Part shown: positions 10,336 through 22,345 of the stretch, piece after piece
How the letters are laid out: each line of letters starts with the position of its first letter
Numbering within the stretch: position 1 is the stretch's first letter
From: Tenrec ecaudatus
Taxonomy: Eukaryota; Chordata; Mammalia; Afrosoricida; Tenrecidae
NCBI RefSeq assembly: GCF_050624435.1
Contig: NC_134537.1
Span: 120,331,586-120,395,585, forward strand
DNA: 64,000 nucleotides
Direction of reading: 5' to 3'
Notes under the pieces: model-generated
The model's input: only the letters and a program-made list of their open reading frames with translations
Database searches by the model: none
What the model was told of the DNA's origin: nothing
Made by a program: the position numbers and the translations under genes

Positions 10336-11015
10336 TAAACCCATTGCTATGGAATCGGTTTGGACTCAGCGATCCTTGGTACGGTTTCCAGGCTGTAAAT
10401 CTTTGGGAGCAAACGGCTTCAGCTGTCTCCTAGGGAAATGCTGGTGTGAACTGCTGAGCTTGCCTTCAGCAGCCTGGTGCTCACCCAGCAGTGCTCCTAT
10501 GGCTCCCTGCTATTAGATAAACTTTTAATATAGGACCATGTTCATCTTTGAACCCCAAACCAAACTCGCTGCCATGGCTTACTCGACAGTACCGCCAGGG
10601 CTTTCTAGTCTCGTTTATTAAATATTAGATAAGATTATAATACACTCACTGCCATGCTGACTCAACGGCGACCCCTGGGGGTTTCTGAGCCTGTCACTGA
10701 ATAAAGAGAGACTAGAAAGACCGTCTCTCTCCCGCAGAGCTGCTGAGGATCACAGACCAGTGCTTAAACAAAGCACCACCAAGGCTTCCTACATGTTACT
10801 AGGGACATCTTAATAATCCCCAAACTCGAAACCAAACTCACTGCCCTGGAGTTTATTCCAACTCATAGTGACCCAATCGGACGGAGCAGAACTGTCCCTG
10901 TGGGTCCGAGGAGTAGAAAGCCCGACCTTTCTCCCACAGACGGTCTGATGGATTTGAACTACTGACACTGCAGTTAGTAGTCCAACGAGTAACCCACGAA
11001 GTCACAGGGCTCCTA
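10336..11015 (-). repeat. Array of four minus-strand AfroSINEs
   Basis: Four AfroSINE copies follow one another in the same orientation: 10336-10505; 10545-10605 (internally deleted); 10645-10800; and 10825-11015, which opens AACCAAACTCACTGCCCTGG and ends AAGTCACAGGGCTCCT. Each has its own tail signature and A-box complement, so this is serial insertion, not tandem duplication. Confidence 0.75.
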
Positions 11016-11421
11016 AACAGTACTCTTGAAAACTGTCAAAGTAATCAAAAAAGGAATGGCTGAGAAACAACCGAGGCTAAGAGGTGATATCCTGCAACAG
11101 GAAGTGGGCATTAGATAAATAACAAGGATGTATCAATAAACCATGTATTTCAACAGCTATGACTCAGAATCGACTAGACGGTAGAGGAGATTTCTGAGTT
11201 TTAGTTAATAATATTGATATGGTTGATTAATTGTATCAAAAGTATCATATTAATAATGCAAGATGTTTGATGGGAAACAAGAGTCGAGGTATAAAGGAAC
11301 TCTATTCCCTCTCAATTTTTCTGTAAGTCTAAAATTGTCCTAAAATATCAAGTTTACTGAAAATAAAGCAGCAGCAGCCTTGGTTTGTTTATGACAATTG
11401 GGCCAAGTATAATAAATGATG
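11016..11421. other. Intergenic, nothing recognised
   Basis: AT-rich sequence with no gene signature. Confidence 0.45.
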
Positions 11422-11606
11422 GGATTCCTGGGTGGTACAAATGGTTTGCATAGTCAGTTGTATCAACTGAAAGGTTGGAAGTTCAAGTCCAGCCAGAGCA
11501 CTTTGAGAAGGGCCTAGCAACCCACTACCGGTAGAAGCACTTATCTGAAAACCCCACGGAGCACACATGGGTCTGACACACATGGGTCACTGGGCTCCTG
11601 ACTTGG
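11422..11606 (+). repeat. AfroSINE, variant subfamily
   Basis: Head GATTCCTGGGTGGTACAAAT with TGGTTTGCATAGTCAG and a CACGGAGCACACATGGGTC end. The head variant CCTGGGTGG...AATGGTTTGC differs from the GAGCCCTGGTGG head of most copies here, indicating a separate AfroSINE subfamily. Confidence 0.65.
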
Positions 11607-11736
11607 TAGAAATTTGGATTTGGGGCTAAATTATTAGATAAAGTATCCTATCCACGTCTTTACCCAGTGTTGAGTTAAGGTTGGTTGTGATTTTCTTATT
11701 GAGTGTAAAAATTCTTGATGCCTTTGTAGTTGTTAG

Positions 11737-12085
11737 GAGCGCTGGTGGTGCTGTCTGGTAAGCGCTGAATCAAAGCACAGCTTGGCAAATGGCAGCCAAC
11801 AGGCTTCTATTTTCAAAAATAGACACTTGGACTCCTCTAACTACAAGTTTCAGATCAAGCTTCATTTTCTTCATAGAGCCTGTATTATCACCCTCTAAGA
11901 GTTCCTGGGTGGCACCAATGGCTACGAACCCAAAGCTCGATGGCTCCCACTCAACCACCAGTGCCTTGGAAGGAAGACCCGGCAAGCTGCTGTTGAGAGC
12001 TCACAGCTGCGAAAGCACGAGGGAGCAGCGCCACTGCACACACGGCGCTGCCATGATTTGGAACTGACTAGAAGACCAGTGGTTT
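11737..12085 (+). repeat. Two truncated AfroSINEs
   Basis: 11737-11790 is a head only (GGAGCGCTGGTGGTGCTGTC). 11905-12085 starts GAGTTCCTGGGTGGCACCAA (variant subfamily) and decays before the usual tail. Confidence 0.55.
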
Positions 12086-12444
12086 GAACGTGGGATTTTA
12101 ACTTTACAGTCCGTGCCTGCTTGCTCACCCAGGAATCTATTTTAGGCAAATCTCCCCCGCCCATCCACCCCCCCACACACTTTTTTCCCCCTTTCCTATC
12201 ACACTTACTATCTTCTCTAACATCTATTCTAATTTGCTTTTAAACAAATCATTCTCTGGCTCCTACCCTCCTTGATAAGCTCTGTAATTTCGGGCACTGG
12301 TATCTGATGAAGCATTGCAGGCTGCTTGCTATTCATTCAGGATGTGTCCCTTATATATTCTAGTATATGTCGCTTTTATAGAGACACATTGGCTGCTTTG
12401 ATGGAAAAGAATCATCCCTATGTACAATTATGTGGCTTATTAGC
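12086..12444. other. Intergenic, nothing recognised
   Basis: Pyrimidine-rich then AT-rich sequence. No gene. Confidence 0.45.
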
Positions 12445-12660
12445 AGCTACCATTTACTTCATGCGTACCAGGGGCCAGGTGTAAAGATTGTATTATCTAT
12501 CTTGACATCACAATAACCCAGAGACAAAAATTGTTTTCACACCATTACAGAGGAGAAAATTAGAGCTTGAGGATGCTTGGCAATTTGTTCAGAGTCACAT
12601 AATTCATTAAATGGCAGACAAAAGATTCAAAACTGTACCCCATGTCACGCCCTTGCTTAG
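12445..12660 (+). repeat. MIR SINE
   Basis: CATTTACTTCATGCGTACCA and GGGGCCAGGTGTAAAGATTG, then CATTACAGAGGAGAAAATTA and GTTCAGAGTCACATAATTCA, reproduce the MIR core in order. Confidence 0.75.
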
Positions 12661-12694
12661 ATCAGTGATGCCCTTTCCAGAAAAAAACAAACAA

Positions 12695-12873
12695 ATTCAC
12701 TGCCATCAAGTCAATTCTGACTCACAGAGACCTTACAGGGCAGGGTAGAGCTACACCGGTGAGTTTCAGAGACTGTAACGCTATGGGACTGCAGTCTCAT
12801 CCTTCTTATAGGGTTTCGAACTGCTGATCTTACAGCTAGCAGCCTTGTGAAACTACTGTGTCACCAGGGCCAC
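12695..12873 (-). repeat. AfroSINE
   Basis: Minus-strand copy from TTCACTGCCATCAAGTCAAT to CTGTGTCACCAGGGC, well preserved. Confidence 0.8.
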
Positions 12874-13429
12874 CCAATTCCTCTAGCAAGGGTACTGAGC
12901 CCTAGACGAGATCATAACCCATAGACACATTTGGAATTAAAGGGCAGCCCATGGATTTGAGTTAGAGTCTGACAGGGAAACTAGAATTACTTCTAAAACA
13001 TTTGCCATTGGAGTCCTATGTGAGCTTCTCTATTTCTTTATGTTGGTACAATGAAAATTTTGACATTTATTTATGGGGATATCAAATTAATTAACAACAG
13101 TTTAAGCATATTAATAACTTTGGAAAGTTATTAATGGGCACATTGTTTCTGTAGGTTCAAAATCCCATTTTTTTTAAGACTTGAGGCCACGTGTGGTTCA
13201 GAATTCACAATTAATTTTGCTTTTAGGAACTAAAGTAGTACTTGGATATATCATATATTAATTCTCCTAAGAGATCTTGAGAGTATCCTATAACTATCAG
13301 CATTAACATTTCTGCAAAAAAAACTTGCAACTGTCCACACTTAATGGACTTTTTAGGTGTTGAGTGGACCCCAACACCAGATGAGTCTACGTACAACGGA
13401 ACGCAGCGCCACCTAGGGGCCAACCTCAT
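12874..13429. other. AT-rich intergenic sequence
   Basis: No gene or repeat recognised. Confidence 0.45.
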
Positions 13430-14475
13430 ATTTGTTGTTCTGTCTGAGCCCCTAGCGGCAGCTCAAGTGTCAGTGCATCTCATGGACCCTTTCTTTACTG
13501 TACCAAGCATGCTGTCCTCAAGGACCTGGCTTCTCTTTATAACATGTCCAGAGTAAGTGAGATGACCACCAATTGCTCTGTAAAGGATCACATTGCAAGG
13601 TCCTGCATAGAATAGAAGGAAAAAAAGCGTGGAACAAAAGTCCAGATCATAAGAGACCAGGAGACTGGTTAGATAGAGACTGGTGGAACCCCCAAGACTA
13701 TAGACCTTAGTTTCCTTCAGATCTGAAATGAATCCATCCTTTGGCTAAACTTTCAGGCAAACAAGGCCGATCTCTAAGGGGAACAATCACAATATTGAAG
13801 TACAGTCATTTTAGATCAAAAGGGGGCGTTTTCAAAGGACAAAGTCCAGAGGGTGAGGACAGAACGAAGGAAAACTGGAAAGACAGGGAGCAAGTAAGAT
13901 AAGCAATGGTAAGTACATCGAGGGGTTTGCGATGGATGAGTTGAAGCCAAATGTGTTTGAAGGCTTCAATGGGAAACCAATAGTGATCGACTATGTGCAC
14001 CTCCCCAACTTCACAATGAACGTGCAAGCAAGCAAGCAAATAACTGGAATGAAGTCTCAGCGTCTTCACTCCTAATGGACATTTTGTTTATATTCTTCTG
14101 AAACAGGTTTGTCCTTTCTTCTGGTAGCCAGGGGTGTACTTCACGTCCTTCACTGACAATGTAATGAAGCAGCATCAATTCTTCAGTCTTCTATACTCAT
14201 CATTCAACTTTTGGATGCATGTGAAGCAATTGAAAATATCACGGCTTGGGTCACGCACAGTAAGATGAAGTGACAGGTTTGCCTTTTAACACTACGGAGA
14301 ACTCTTTGCTGCAGATGTGGCCAGTGCAATGCATCTTTTGGTTTCTTGAACTGCTGCTTTCATTGTGGATCTCAGTAGAACAAGATCCTTGACACTTCCA
14401 TCTTTCCTCGGTTTATCACGATGTTGTTATTGAGCCAGTTGTGAGATCTTCTGTTTTCTTTATGTTGCTTCACGT
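13430..14475 (-). pseudogene. Split RTE LINE 3' fragment, antisense
   Basis: 13430-13560 is the complement of the RTE 3' part (TACTGTACCAAGCATGCTGT, GGACCTGGCTTCTC, ATAACATGTCCAGAGTAAGT). 14080-14475 continues with AATTCTTCAGTCTTCTATAC, TTTGGATGCATGTGAAGC and TTATCACGATGTTGTTATTG, the complement of the C-terminal coding region. About 520 bp of unrelated sequence (13561-14079) separates them. Frames are broken throughout. Confidence 0.75.
13561..14079 (-). repeat. Unclassified insertion inside RTE fragment
   Basis: Separates the two halves of the antisense RTE copy. The start (CAATTGCTCTGTAAAGGATC, ACATTGCAAGGTCCTG) reads like a repeat I have seen in afrotherian DNA but cannot name. A purine-rich stretch lies at about 13840-13900. 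No open frame with protein character (minus 13806-14069 is not gene-like). Confidence 0.4.
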
Positions 14476-14747
14476 GTCTTGCCACCAAATGACAAAGAAG
14501 TTCTAATTACAGTCCCTCAGCCTGCCAGCTCTGTTCCCTGCCCCCAGGAAAATCATTACACCATCTTGAGACTCCGTTTTCTATTCACTAAGAGCAGATG
14601 TTAATACAGTACCCAATGCGAGTTGGAGTCAACTCCGTGGTAGTGAGTTCTAGGGTAAAAAGGTGTGAGAGAAGGTACAGATATGAGCCACTTAGTATTA
14701 AGTGACTGGCTCATTGTAAGTGCTCAGTAAGTGTTGGATAACACAAT
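14476..14747. other. Intergenic, nothing recognised
   Basis: Short AT-rich spacer without gene or repeat signature. Confidence 0.4.
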
Positions 14748-14820
14748 GGGGCTTCAAAAGTATTTGTGGGAAAATGGGATGGAAAGATAATGGAATTTTT
14801 CCAGGAACTTTTTTGGGTTT
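14748..14820 (+). mobile_element. mariner-type MITE
   Basis: GGGGCTTCAAAAGTATTTGT, GGAAAGATAATGGAATTTTT and CCAGGAACTTTTTTGGG align with the copies at 1820 and 1937. Confidence 0.55.
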
Positions 14821-15440
14821 TGTGATAAGAAATGAGAATTTAAAGAAGTAGATCGGAATCACAAAACAGTTTAATTCTTTGTAGTATAGAGCTTTTGTCT
14901 TATTTATTTTGATCACTAACTTTGGGAAAATAATAAGAATAACTGCAGGGATGGTTTTACGTCAGTTTTCTTTCTAAACAATTCATCTGCTTCATTTTGA
15001 TTTACAAATAAACTACTCAAGATGCCACTGTAATACAAAGTCTGTTTCTCATTATCTGATCCTTATCTGCATTAACATGATCTATTATTTATTCTCAAAC
15101 TAAATTACCATCGTATTTGATGTTTAGGTGAGGTTAGTGACTTCTGGCCAGGAGCAGAATAAAAGTGGTTTCAGCATTTTAATGACTCATACTATCCTGG
15201 ATGCCGCAGACCATCTTTTGATCCTGAATTGAACAAACTAAAATCAATGTAAACTATGTCACATCCTCTCCAGGTGCCAGGAGCAGTCTCTGAGCCATGT
15301 TAACCAAACTGGAAAGAGTGTAGCACGCAATGCATTTCTGCACTCCGACCTCACCTTCCCTCAGCTTGCCTCGCTGCTTAACACCACCTCTCACGCATGG
15401 CATTCCAATCTGAATGCCTGAATAGCCCCAAACTCCTAAA
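14821..15440. other. AT-rich intergenic sequence
   Basis: No gene recognised. The minus-strand open frame at 15254-15457 overlaps the start of the next SINE and is not gene-like. Confidence 0.45.
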
Positions 15441-15628
15441 TTAAACCTGAATGCCATTAAGTCAATTCTGTCTCACAAAGGCCCCATAAGTTACAGTAAA
15501 CATGTCGTGTTGCGTTTCCAAGACTTTAAATGTTGATGGGAACAGAAAGCTTCGTTTCTCTGAGCAACTGGTGGTATTGAACTACTGACTTTGCAGTAAG
15601 CATGGCCCATTATTTCACCAGGGATCCT
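15441..15628 (-). repeat. AfroSINE
   Basis: Minus-strand copy from TGCCATTAAGTCAATTCTGT to TATTTCACCAGGGATCCT. Confidence 0.75.
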
Positions 15629-16639
15629 TAAAAAGGCCCCCTCTGCCTGGAAGATGTGAGTCCTCTCACTAGTTTTCGCCAGCCACCCCAACACCATCTT
15701 TTTTCTTTTCTTTTCTTGTTTTTTAAGAGCTAAGGTAGTAATCTTGCCCAATGCTAAGTAAACCTCTTACAATAACCTGGGCTGGTGTACGTGGAAAGGA
15801 ATTACCCCCAGTGCTGCTATGCAGCTGAGCGGACTCAGCTGTAAGCTAACAACAGCATATATTTGCAGAAAAGAATAATGAATCTCCTCATATTCTCATA
15901 TTTGTGATTTGGCTTTCACTTTTGAGGAAATTAAACTATATGTATTAATTACCTATATATCTGTAACTTGCTAAGTATCCACCTTTCTGTATTACTGGCT
16001 GTGTTTTTCTACGTGCCCCTTATTTTTAGTTATTTGTTTATGATTAGCCTCCTCGCACCTTCCTGGACTGTCCCACAGCCTTCATGTCTGCTTCGTTGGG
16101 CATGAAAAGCCACGGTCCTAGATTTGCTTCCTTTGATAATAGTGACCCGTGTGGTAACGTGTCTTGATGGGATTCATTCGCTTTGGCAGCATTTGGCACT
16201 CTTGAGGGACTCAAATAGTGTTGAGTTTTGGAAACAACACCAAGTCTGAAAGAGCAAGAAAAGGACTGTGGGGGGATGGGGTAAACCTGCCCAACAGACG
16301 TATCCCGGGACGGTCCTTCACCTCTGAGCAAGGAGCAGATACACTGACAAGATCGATTCAAACTTCTCTGGGGCAGCCTCCCTGGTGCTCCTGCTCACCA
16401 GTGCCGGTATCAGTGCTCTCCTAGCGTCTTCCTACAAAGGCCCTGGTGTGCTTTCCCTGTGTCCATCTGGAAAATCTATCAAAATGACCCCTTTGGGATC
16501 CAGAAAAGAAAGAGTTGCCATAACTTTCTTAGTTGATCCTTCCTGTGCTTTGAACTTGACTGGCTCTGCAGATCCCATCAGATGCCACTGTTTTGATGAG
16601 TACTTTTGGTTTGTTTTGAAGGTGCCCTAATGAGGCTCA
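15629..16639. other. Intergenic, nothing recognised
   Basis: Roughly 1 kb with several short overlapping frames on both strands (16044-16630), none with recognisable protein character, splice context or codon consistency. No clear repeat. Confidence 0.4.
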
Positions 16640-16830
16640 AAACCAAACCAAAACAAAAACCCAACTCCACTGCCACAGAGTTGACGCCAACTCATAGCAA
16701 CCCTCTCTTGACTGGAGTAGAGAGCCTCATCTTTCTCCCCTCGAGCTGCTGGGGGCGGGGGGGGGTGTAATTTCAAACTGCTGATCTTGCACTGAGCAGC
16801 CCCACAGGCCACCCCCTAATACCAGGGCAT
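16640..16830 (-). repeat. AfroSINE with poly(G) expansion
   Basis: Minus-strand copy beginning AACCAAACCAAAACAAAAAC, with a G-run (16752-16766) in the middle and ending near ATACCAGGGC. Confidence 0.75.
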
Positions 16831-16978
16831 TACTGAGAGTTTGTCTGCACTACCCACTGACTGTAGAAGCGTGTTTAAATGTTTTGTTTGGAATAAATCT
16901 GTGCTCGGTGAACCGTAGCAGCAATCCTTATTAACGTGCCCCCATCTTTCCAAGGCTGAACAGTGTCTGACACAGACG

Positions 16979-17150
16979 AGTGCCCTGGTGGCGCAGTGAT
17001 TTAAGCACTGGACTGCTAACCCAAAGGTTGGCTGTTTGAACATCAGCTACACCTTGAGAGAGAGCAGGCCGGCTTCCGCTCAGATGTATAGCAGTGGAGT
17101 TGTGGTACCGTTCGTTGGTCACAGTCCGCCAGCCAGCAGTGGTGGTGGTG
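16979..17150 (+). repeat. AfroSINE, 5' half well kept
   Basis: GAGTGCCCTGGTGGCGCAGT and GCACTGGACTGCTAACCCAA are an excellent tRNA-like head. The 3' half is diverged. Confidence 0.75.
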
Positions 17151-18349
17151 ACGCGCGGCGTAAAGAGTAGTTACATAAATTGCTATCAGCTGCCAAGGCA
17201 CCGAGTCGTGGCCACCCGTGTCAAGTGAAACGGACGATGAATACAGAACTTTCATGTTTGCGTCCTCAGCTGCGAGTTACTCCATTAATCTTAAAGAGAT
17301 TGGATAGTATATGTAGATTTGGCAGCATGTGTGAATGTATGATATGAAGAATCAGGTTCCATTCTCTCCCATCAGCAAACGAATAGACCCAGAAAGACAT
17401 ACGAGCCTCTTGATTGAATGACCTAAAATCCTGTTTGTTGACTGGTTTGCTCTGGTGGCCGACTGACCAGAGCTAATTAGGAAATATGAAAGGATTTCTT
17501 GTGGTCATATTCACCCATAGGTCTCTGACATTCAGCCTCCTAGAATGTTGATATAATTGTAACTAATATGCCACGCTTCATTTTTTATCAAGAATGAATT
17601 ACAAGTGTCTGAAATAGTTGTGCTTTGGCAGTCTTCTCTGCTTACCTTTTTATGTCTGCCCAAATGGTATGGTGAAGGGCCCTTACAGGTAGTTACGTTT
17701 TGTACAAGTCAGCACAGAATCACAAATGATGTTTGAACACAGAACTATTCGTCTATTTTTTTAGTCAAAGTATGAATTGGAGAAAACATTACATTGTTCA
17801 ACCTACTTTTCTCTGTCCGTGTATATAATATACAGTAACATCTTTTGTCTCTTTATATAACATGATCAGTTCTTCCTTTTTCTTGTTCTTTTTGGCTGCT
17901 AAAATTAAATGCCCCCTTTTGTTAAGGATTAGACTTTTCTGGATACCCTTTTAATTTCTGAATATTGCAAGTAGTCTTTTCACAAACTGATTTTTCTCAT
18001 TAAACAACAAAAACTCATTTGTGAAGCATATTCCCATGATAGTTTAAGTACACTTTGTTGTTGTTTGAAGAAAATTGAAGCCATGTATTTCTGACATATT
18101 TACAATTAGGACACAATTAAAATTCTGGTTCGAGAAGTCAATTATCATATATATGTACAAAATACCTCTCCTCTCAAAAGTAGATGCTGGAACCAGTGGT
18201 CGGTGACTTGGTAAGGAATAGACTATGTACAGCCTCAGAGTTAGCCCCACAAATTATATATTAATGACAAAAAGGAAAATAATAATTATCCACTCAGGGA
18301 CTGTGTTGCTATTTTGTTCTGTCAAGTCAATTCCAATGTCTGGTAGAAC
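17151..18349. other. AT-rich intergenic sequence
   Basis: About 1.2 kb with no recognised gene. A small RTE/SINE tail complement (GTCAAGTCAATTCCAATG, about 18302-18340) lies at the end. Confidence 0.45.
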
Positions 18350-18560
18350 TAGAACCCTGGTGGAGGAGTGGTGGGCTCTGAATTCAGCTGGTCACAAGGT
18401 CAGTGGTTCGAACCCACCAGTCACTCTGTGGGAGAGAGATGAGTCTGCCTTCTCTAGTAAATATTTCGAAGACCTCAGAAAAGCAACGGTGACAGTTCCA
18501 CTCTACCCTATAGGGGGGCTGTGAATCAGAGTCAACTCATGGACAGCGGGTCTGGATTGG
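18350..18560 (+). repeat. AfroSINE, near full length
   Basis: AGAACCCTGGTGGAGGAGTG, CAGTGGTTCGAACCCACCAG (intact B-box-like sequence) and TGTGAATCAGAGTCAACTCA tail. Confidence 0.8.
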
Positions 18561-18756
18561 CCTTTAGCGGACAGTAGACCTAGCCCTGAGTGTTTCCTAG
18601 GCTATATACCTGCTCACCTTTTGGTGAGTAACCTATCACTCAACCAATAACCCACCAGGATCCCTTGATGAGAAAAGAACAGAAATATTGTTAGGAAATA
18701 CTATGTAAACATTGGGTGGTAAAAGGCCATACCATCTGTTAGGTAAAGAAAGTTTC

Positions 18757-18907
18757 AAACCAAACCAAGCCACGCTCACTGCTATCTAGTGACTCCATGC
18801 AAGTTTCTATGGAAAGCTTTCGTCTTTTCTCTTGCAGAAGCTGGTGGTTTTGAACTGCCAAACATGCGGATCTCAACCCAACACGTGACCATTATACCAC
18901 TGGGGCT
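18757..18907 (-). repeat. AfroSINE
   Basis: Minus-strand copy starting AAACCAAACCAAGCCACGCT and ending ATTATACCACTGGGGCT. Confidence 0.7.
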
Positions 18908-18924
18908 ACTAAAGAATGTTGTGG

Positions 18925-19316
18925 GTAGTGCAAATAATGAATGTCTCCGCTACTGGCCCAAAAGTTGGATGTTTGAGGCCACCTAGAGACACCTTGGGGA
19001 AAAGGTCTGAGAATCTATTGCTTAAGAGTCCCAACCAAACCCCAAAACTCACCGCCAGCGAGTTGATTCTGAAGCACAGTGATCTGTTAGGGCAGGGAAG
19101 ACCTGCCTCTGTGGGTTTCTGACACGGCAACTCTGGGAGTAGAAAACTCCCTGTCTTTCTCCCGAGGAGTGGCTGGTGGTTTGCGGCTGCTAACCTAAAG
19201 GAGCAATCAGTGTGATCACTGCCCGCCCGGGCTCCTTTAGCCGCCGAGAGCCCCGCAGCACAGTTCTTACACACACGGGGTCACGATGGTCGGCCAACTC
19301 AATGGCAAAGGGTTTT
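18925..19316. repeat. AfroSINE split by an inverted AfroSINE
   Basis: A plus-strand copy (18925-19030, CTGGCCCAAAAGTTGGATGT) is interrupted by a minus-strand copy (19036-19237, from ACTCACCGCCAGCGAGTTGA to GCCCGCCCGGGCTCCT). It resumes at about 19240 and ends CGGCCAACTCAATGGCAAAG. This is a second SINE-in-SINE nest like that at 6315. Confidence 0.65.
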
Positions 19317-20525
19317 AAGGATAAAAATAACAGAGAAGGCAGAGCGAGGACAAGAAAGAACTGAGCAAAGGTGAAAACTTAGAAAGTGGGAGAGGTCTTT
19401 GCTTTACTCCTCTTTATTTGTGAATGTAATACATCAAATTAAAACATTTCCCACCTCCCTCCAAAACACCCGCCTAGATCGTAAACTTGATGCAGAATGC
19501 TGTTTGCTGTTGGATACCCAAATACAGTGGTTGACTGGTCGTTTTTCCTTGGCCGTTTTCAACAATATAGAACCCCACTGCTGGCTAATGCAATACAACC
19601 CCGAAACTCAGTGATCTAAAACAACAACTTTTCTTCTTATTCATCGTTCCGAGGGTTATTGAGTCCAGCTGAGCAGTGCTGCTTCATCCAGTCTACTGCC
19701 TTCAGCTGGAAGCTCAACTGTGGACAGAACACGCACACCACACTCCTTTTCTCCAGTCAGCAGTTTAGCCTGAACGCCTTTGGGCTCAAAACAGGGAAGA
19801 AGAAAAGCTGCCCATTCTCTTCAAGCCTGGACTCAGAAGTCCAAGACTCTCCTCTGTGATTTCTATGAGGAGAAGCAGGTCCTAGCATGACAGCCCAGAT
19901 TCCAATGAAGAGGAAATTGATTCGTGCTCTTAATGCAAGGAGGGGCTTGCATACAGGGAAGGAAAATGGTTGGCAGTGATATCTGAAGGCTATCTATCTA
20001 CCATAGAACCAAAATAAACTCATTCTGATAATTTTGAATATACTTATGTAGCACTATAATTTAGGTATATTAGCATATGAAATAAAAGTCAAACGAATTT
20101 TAATTTGAATAGAAGTTAACATAATGTGTTGTGTCCATGAATTCAGGACGATCATTTATAATTACAGATTAGATTCGGTGTATTATATATTATGTTATTA
20201 TTTTGAAGGTGTCAGATAGGGTGTTCTAGTTTTAGTCTTTTAAAGTTTGGTGCAGATGGGACCACGAGGAAACCATTTGTACGATGGATTTATAAATAAA
20301 GGAGAAAAAGTAACAGTTGTGTGAGTTCAGAGGGCGAAGAGAGAGGGTGTGAATCTAAGTGTCTACTTCAGGGATCATTACCTTGCCCTCACCACACCTG
20401 TTTGTATGCACAATATTATTTTCTTCACTTCCAAATGTGATTTCGATTTTCTCTCAGAATCATTCTATTAGGATTCCCCATAGAATGTGTGCCTACCACG
20501 TTACCTAATCACCACTTCAGCCGAG
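19317..20525. other. Intergenic, one possible old DNA-transposon remnant
   Basis: Around 19610-19760 the sequence AAAACAACAACTTTTCTTCT...CTGAGCAGTGCTGCTTCATC resembles an ancient mammalian hAT-type repeat, but I cannot place it. No gene seen. Confidence 0.35.
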
Positions 20526-20645
20526 AAACCCCAAACCAAACCATCGTGCAGTCAATTCTGAACATAGCGACCTTCCAGGGCAGAGTAGGACCACCCCTAT
20601 GGGCTTTCCAGGCTGTAAATCTTTACAGAAGCAAATGGCCACAGC
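20526..20645 (-). repeat. AfroSINE 3' half
   Basis: AACCCCAAACCAAACCATCG and GGGCAGAGTAGGACCACCCC, then TTTACAGAAGCAAATGGCC. The copy stops before the head. Confidence 0.7.
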
Positions 20646-21651
20646 TCGGTGACCAGACGTCGATTTCCAACAATTTCTCCTGCGTCCCACACCATTTTAA
20701 AACAGTCCTGAGTTTTGGAAAGAATGCATGACAAGCTGGGGTATATGGTTTTCGGCTGCCACGTGGCTATTTCGCCAAATTTTGAAGATATTTGAGGTCC
20801 AGGCATTTTGCTTTTCTGTCATTTAAACTTTCAAAGATAAATTGTGCTGAATACTCAAAAATAAAGGTGAAGAAATTTCTCTTTCCACATGAGTTCCAAT
20901 CTCCTTCTTCTTTCTCCTTAACATCTTTTATGGAAAATTTCAAAAATAGAAAATAATTGTATAAGGACCTCTATGTACCCATTACCCAATACCAACAATT
21001 ATCAACATACGACAAATCAAGTTTTTCTTTTGTTCATTTTATTTTTATTTTAAGATCAGCATGACAAGGCTGTGGGGTGTTATTAACACTTCTTCTTTAA
21101 TGTCTTGAAGTGAGAGCTAAATGAATGCACCCACGTGAATCGACGGAATTGCTGGACCAGTGGGTCCAGCTGGGTTGACTGCTGACTCAGAGGTCAAGGT
21201 GGAATGGTCCTTAGCCTGCTTTTCCAAATCAAAAAACAAATATTATCTTTCCTAGATTATGTTATAATTACATGTCTAGAAAACCCAGTGTATATTCAAC
21301 CAGTGCGGCACTATTTTGTTTATATTTAAAACAGGGTTAAGGTTCTAATGTAATTAGAAGCACCTTTAACTGACCTGAATGCCCGATCTGATGTGTGAAA
21401 TTCACAGAGGACACAAACAATTGTTTGTATCCCCGGTGCTTCTGGTATCAGGAGACCTCCGGATATATACCCACACTGCCACTAAATGCCAGGGGCCAAC
21501 TACTGCCAATCAAATAAAACATCTCCTGATGCCCAAGGTGCCCCTTAGGCCATGGTACTGCTACAGGTTGTGAGCTACAGTGTTTTGTTTGGGTTTAAAC
21601 CATTTGTTTTGCTTTAAAATCATATTCATCAAGACCAGACTTTATCTTTTC
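20646..21651. other. Intergenic, nothing firmly recognised
   Basis: A 20920-21020 segment (CTATGTACCCATTACCCAAT) resembles an old interspersed repeat. No gene. Confidence 0.4.
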
Positions 21652-21747
21652 GTCAAGAATTACAGTCTCAGAAATTCACAGGGCCAGTTCTACCCTGTCC
21701 TATAGAGTTGCTATGAATCGGCATCAACACAATGGCAGTGGGTTATT
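21652..21747 (+). repeat. AfroSINE 3' end
   Basis: AATTACAGTCTCAGAAATTC, CTATAGAGTTGCTATGAATC and ACACAATGGCAGTGGGTTAT give the standard tail order. Confidence 0.75.
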
Positions 21748-21789
21748 AGTAATTGCCTTTATTATTTTTAAAAGCGCATTCTAAAATGA

Positions 21790-21860
21790 GGGTGCTCCAA
21801 AAACTTCATGGAAAAATGCCTCTTATCTTTTAATTTGGGTTTCCCATGACCTTTTTTTTC
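21790..21860 (+). mobile_element. mariner-type MITE
   Basis: GGGTGCTCCAAAAACTTCAT at the left and CCCATGACCTTTTTTTTC at the right. Confidence 0.5.
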
Positions 21861-22261
21861 TTTTAAGGAGAACATGTGTTAAGTCTTGAACGGGACAAGG
21901 ACAAGACAACTGCAGAGACATCATCCAGATGAGGGAGCTCATTAACCAGGCGTCAGAATGGGTCCAAGAGTTTGCCGAGATACAGAGCTATAAAAAGGCC
22001 TTGTGAGGTCAAAGAAAATTGTCACAAAAATATGGCTGGCTTAGAGCCTATTTCACAAATCAAGTTTTACCTCTCTTCTTTCCCGCTGCTTTTAACCAGG
22101 TTAGATTTTCTAACACTGGTCACATTTTCTTAGGAAACAAATGGCAGACATCATAATTTTAGCTATAAAAATATTAGAGACCATTAAGTGATAAGGGATT
22201 TTAAATAATCATAACTATCCTATCATTTTCCTTTGGGACAATTAATTTCTTTTTTGTTTAT
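21861..22261. other. Intergenic, nothing recognised
   Basis: AT-rich; no gene or repeat recognised. Confidence 0.4.
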
Positions 22262-22345
22262 TTATTTTTAAATCATTTCATTGGGGCTCGTACAATTCTT
22301 ATCACAATCTATACATCCATCCATTGTGTCAAGCACATCTGTAAA
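22262..22345 (-). mobile_element. LTNR/L1 3' tail, truncated
   Basis: Complement of the tail: AAATCATTTCATTGGGGCTC, then CTTATCACAATCTATACATC and TGTGTCAAGCACATCTG. About 80 bp only. Confidence 0.7.

Noticed and set aside
16044-16630. Cluster of open frames on both strands as a possible gene
   Set aside because: Frames overlap on opposite strands, start and stop without splice context and show no recognisable domain.
18350-18560. tRNA-like sequence with GGTTCGAACCC
   Set aside because: It is the B-box of a tRNA-derived AfroSINE, not a folded tRNA gene.
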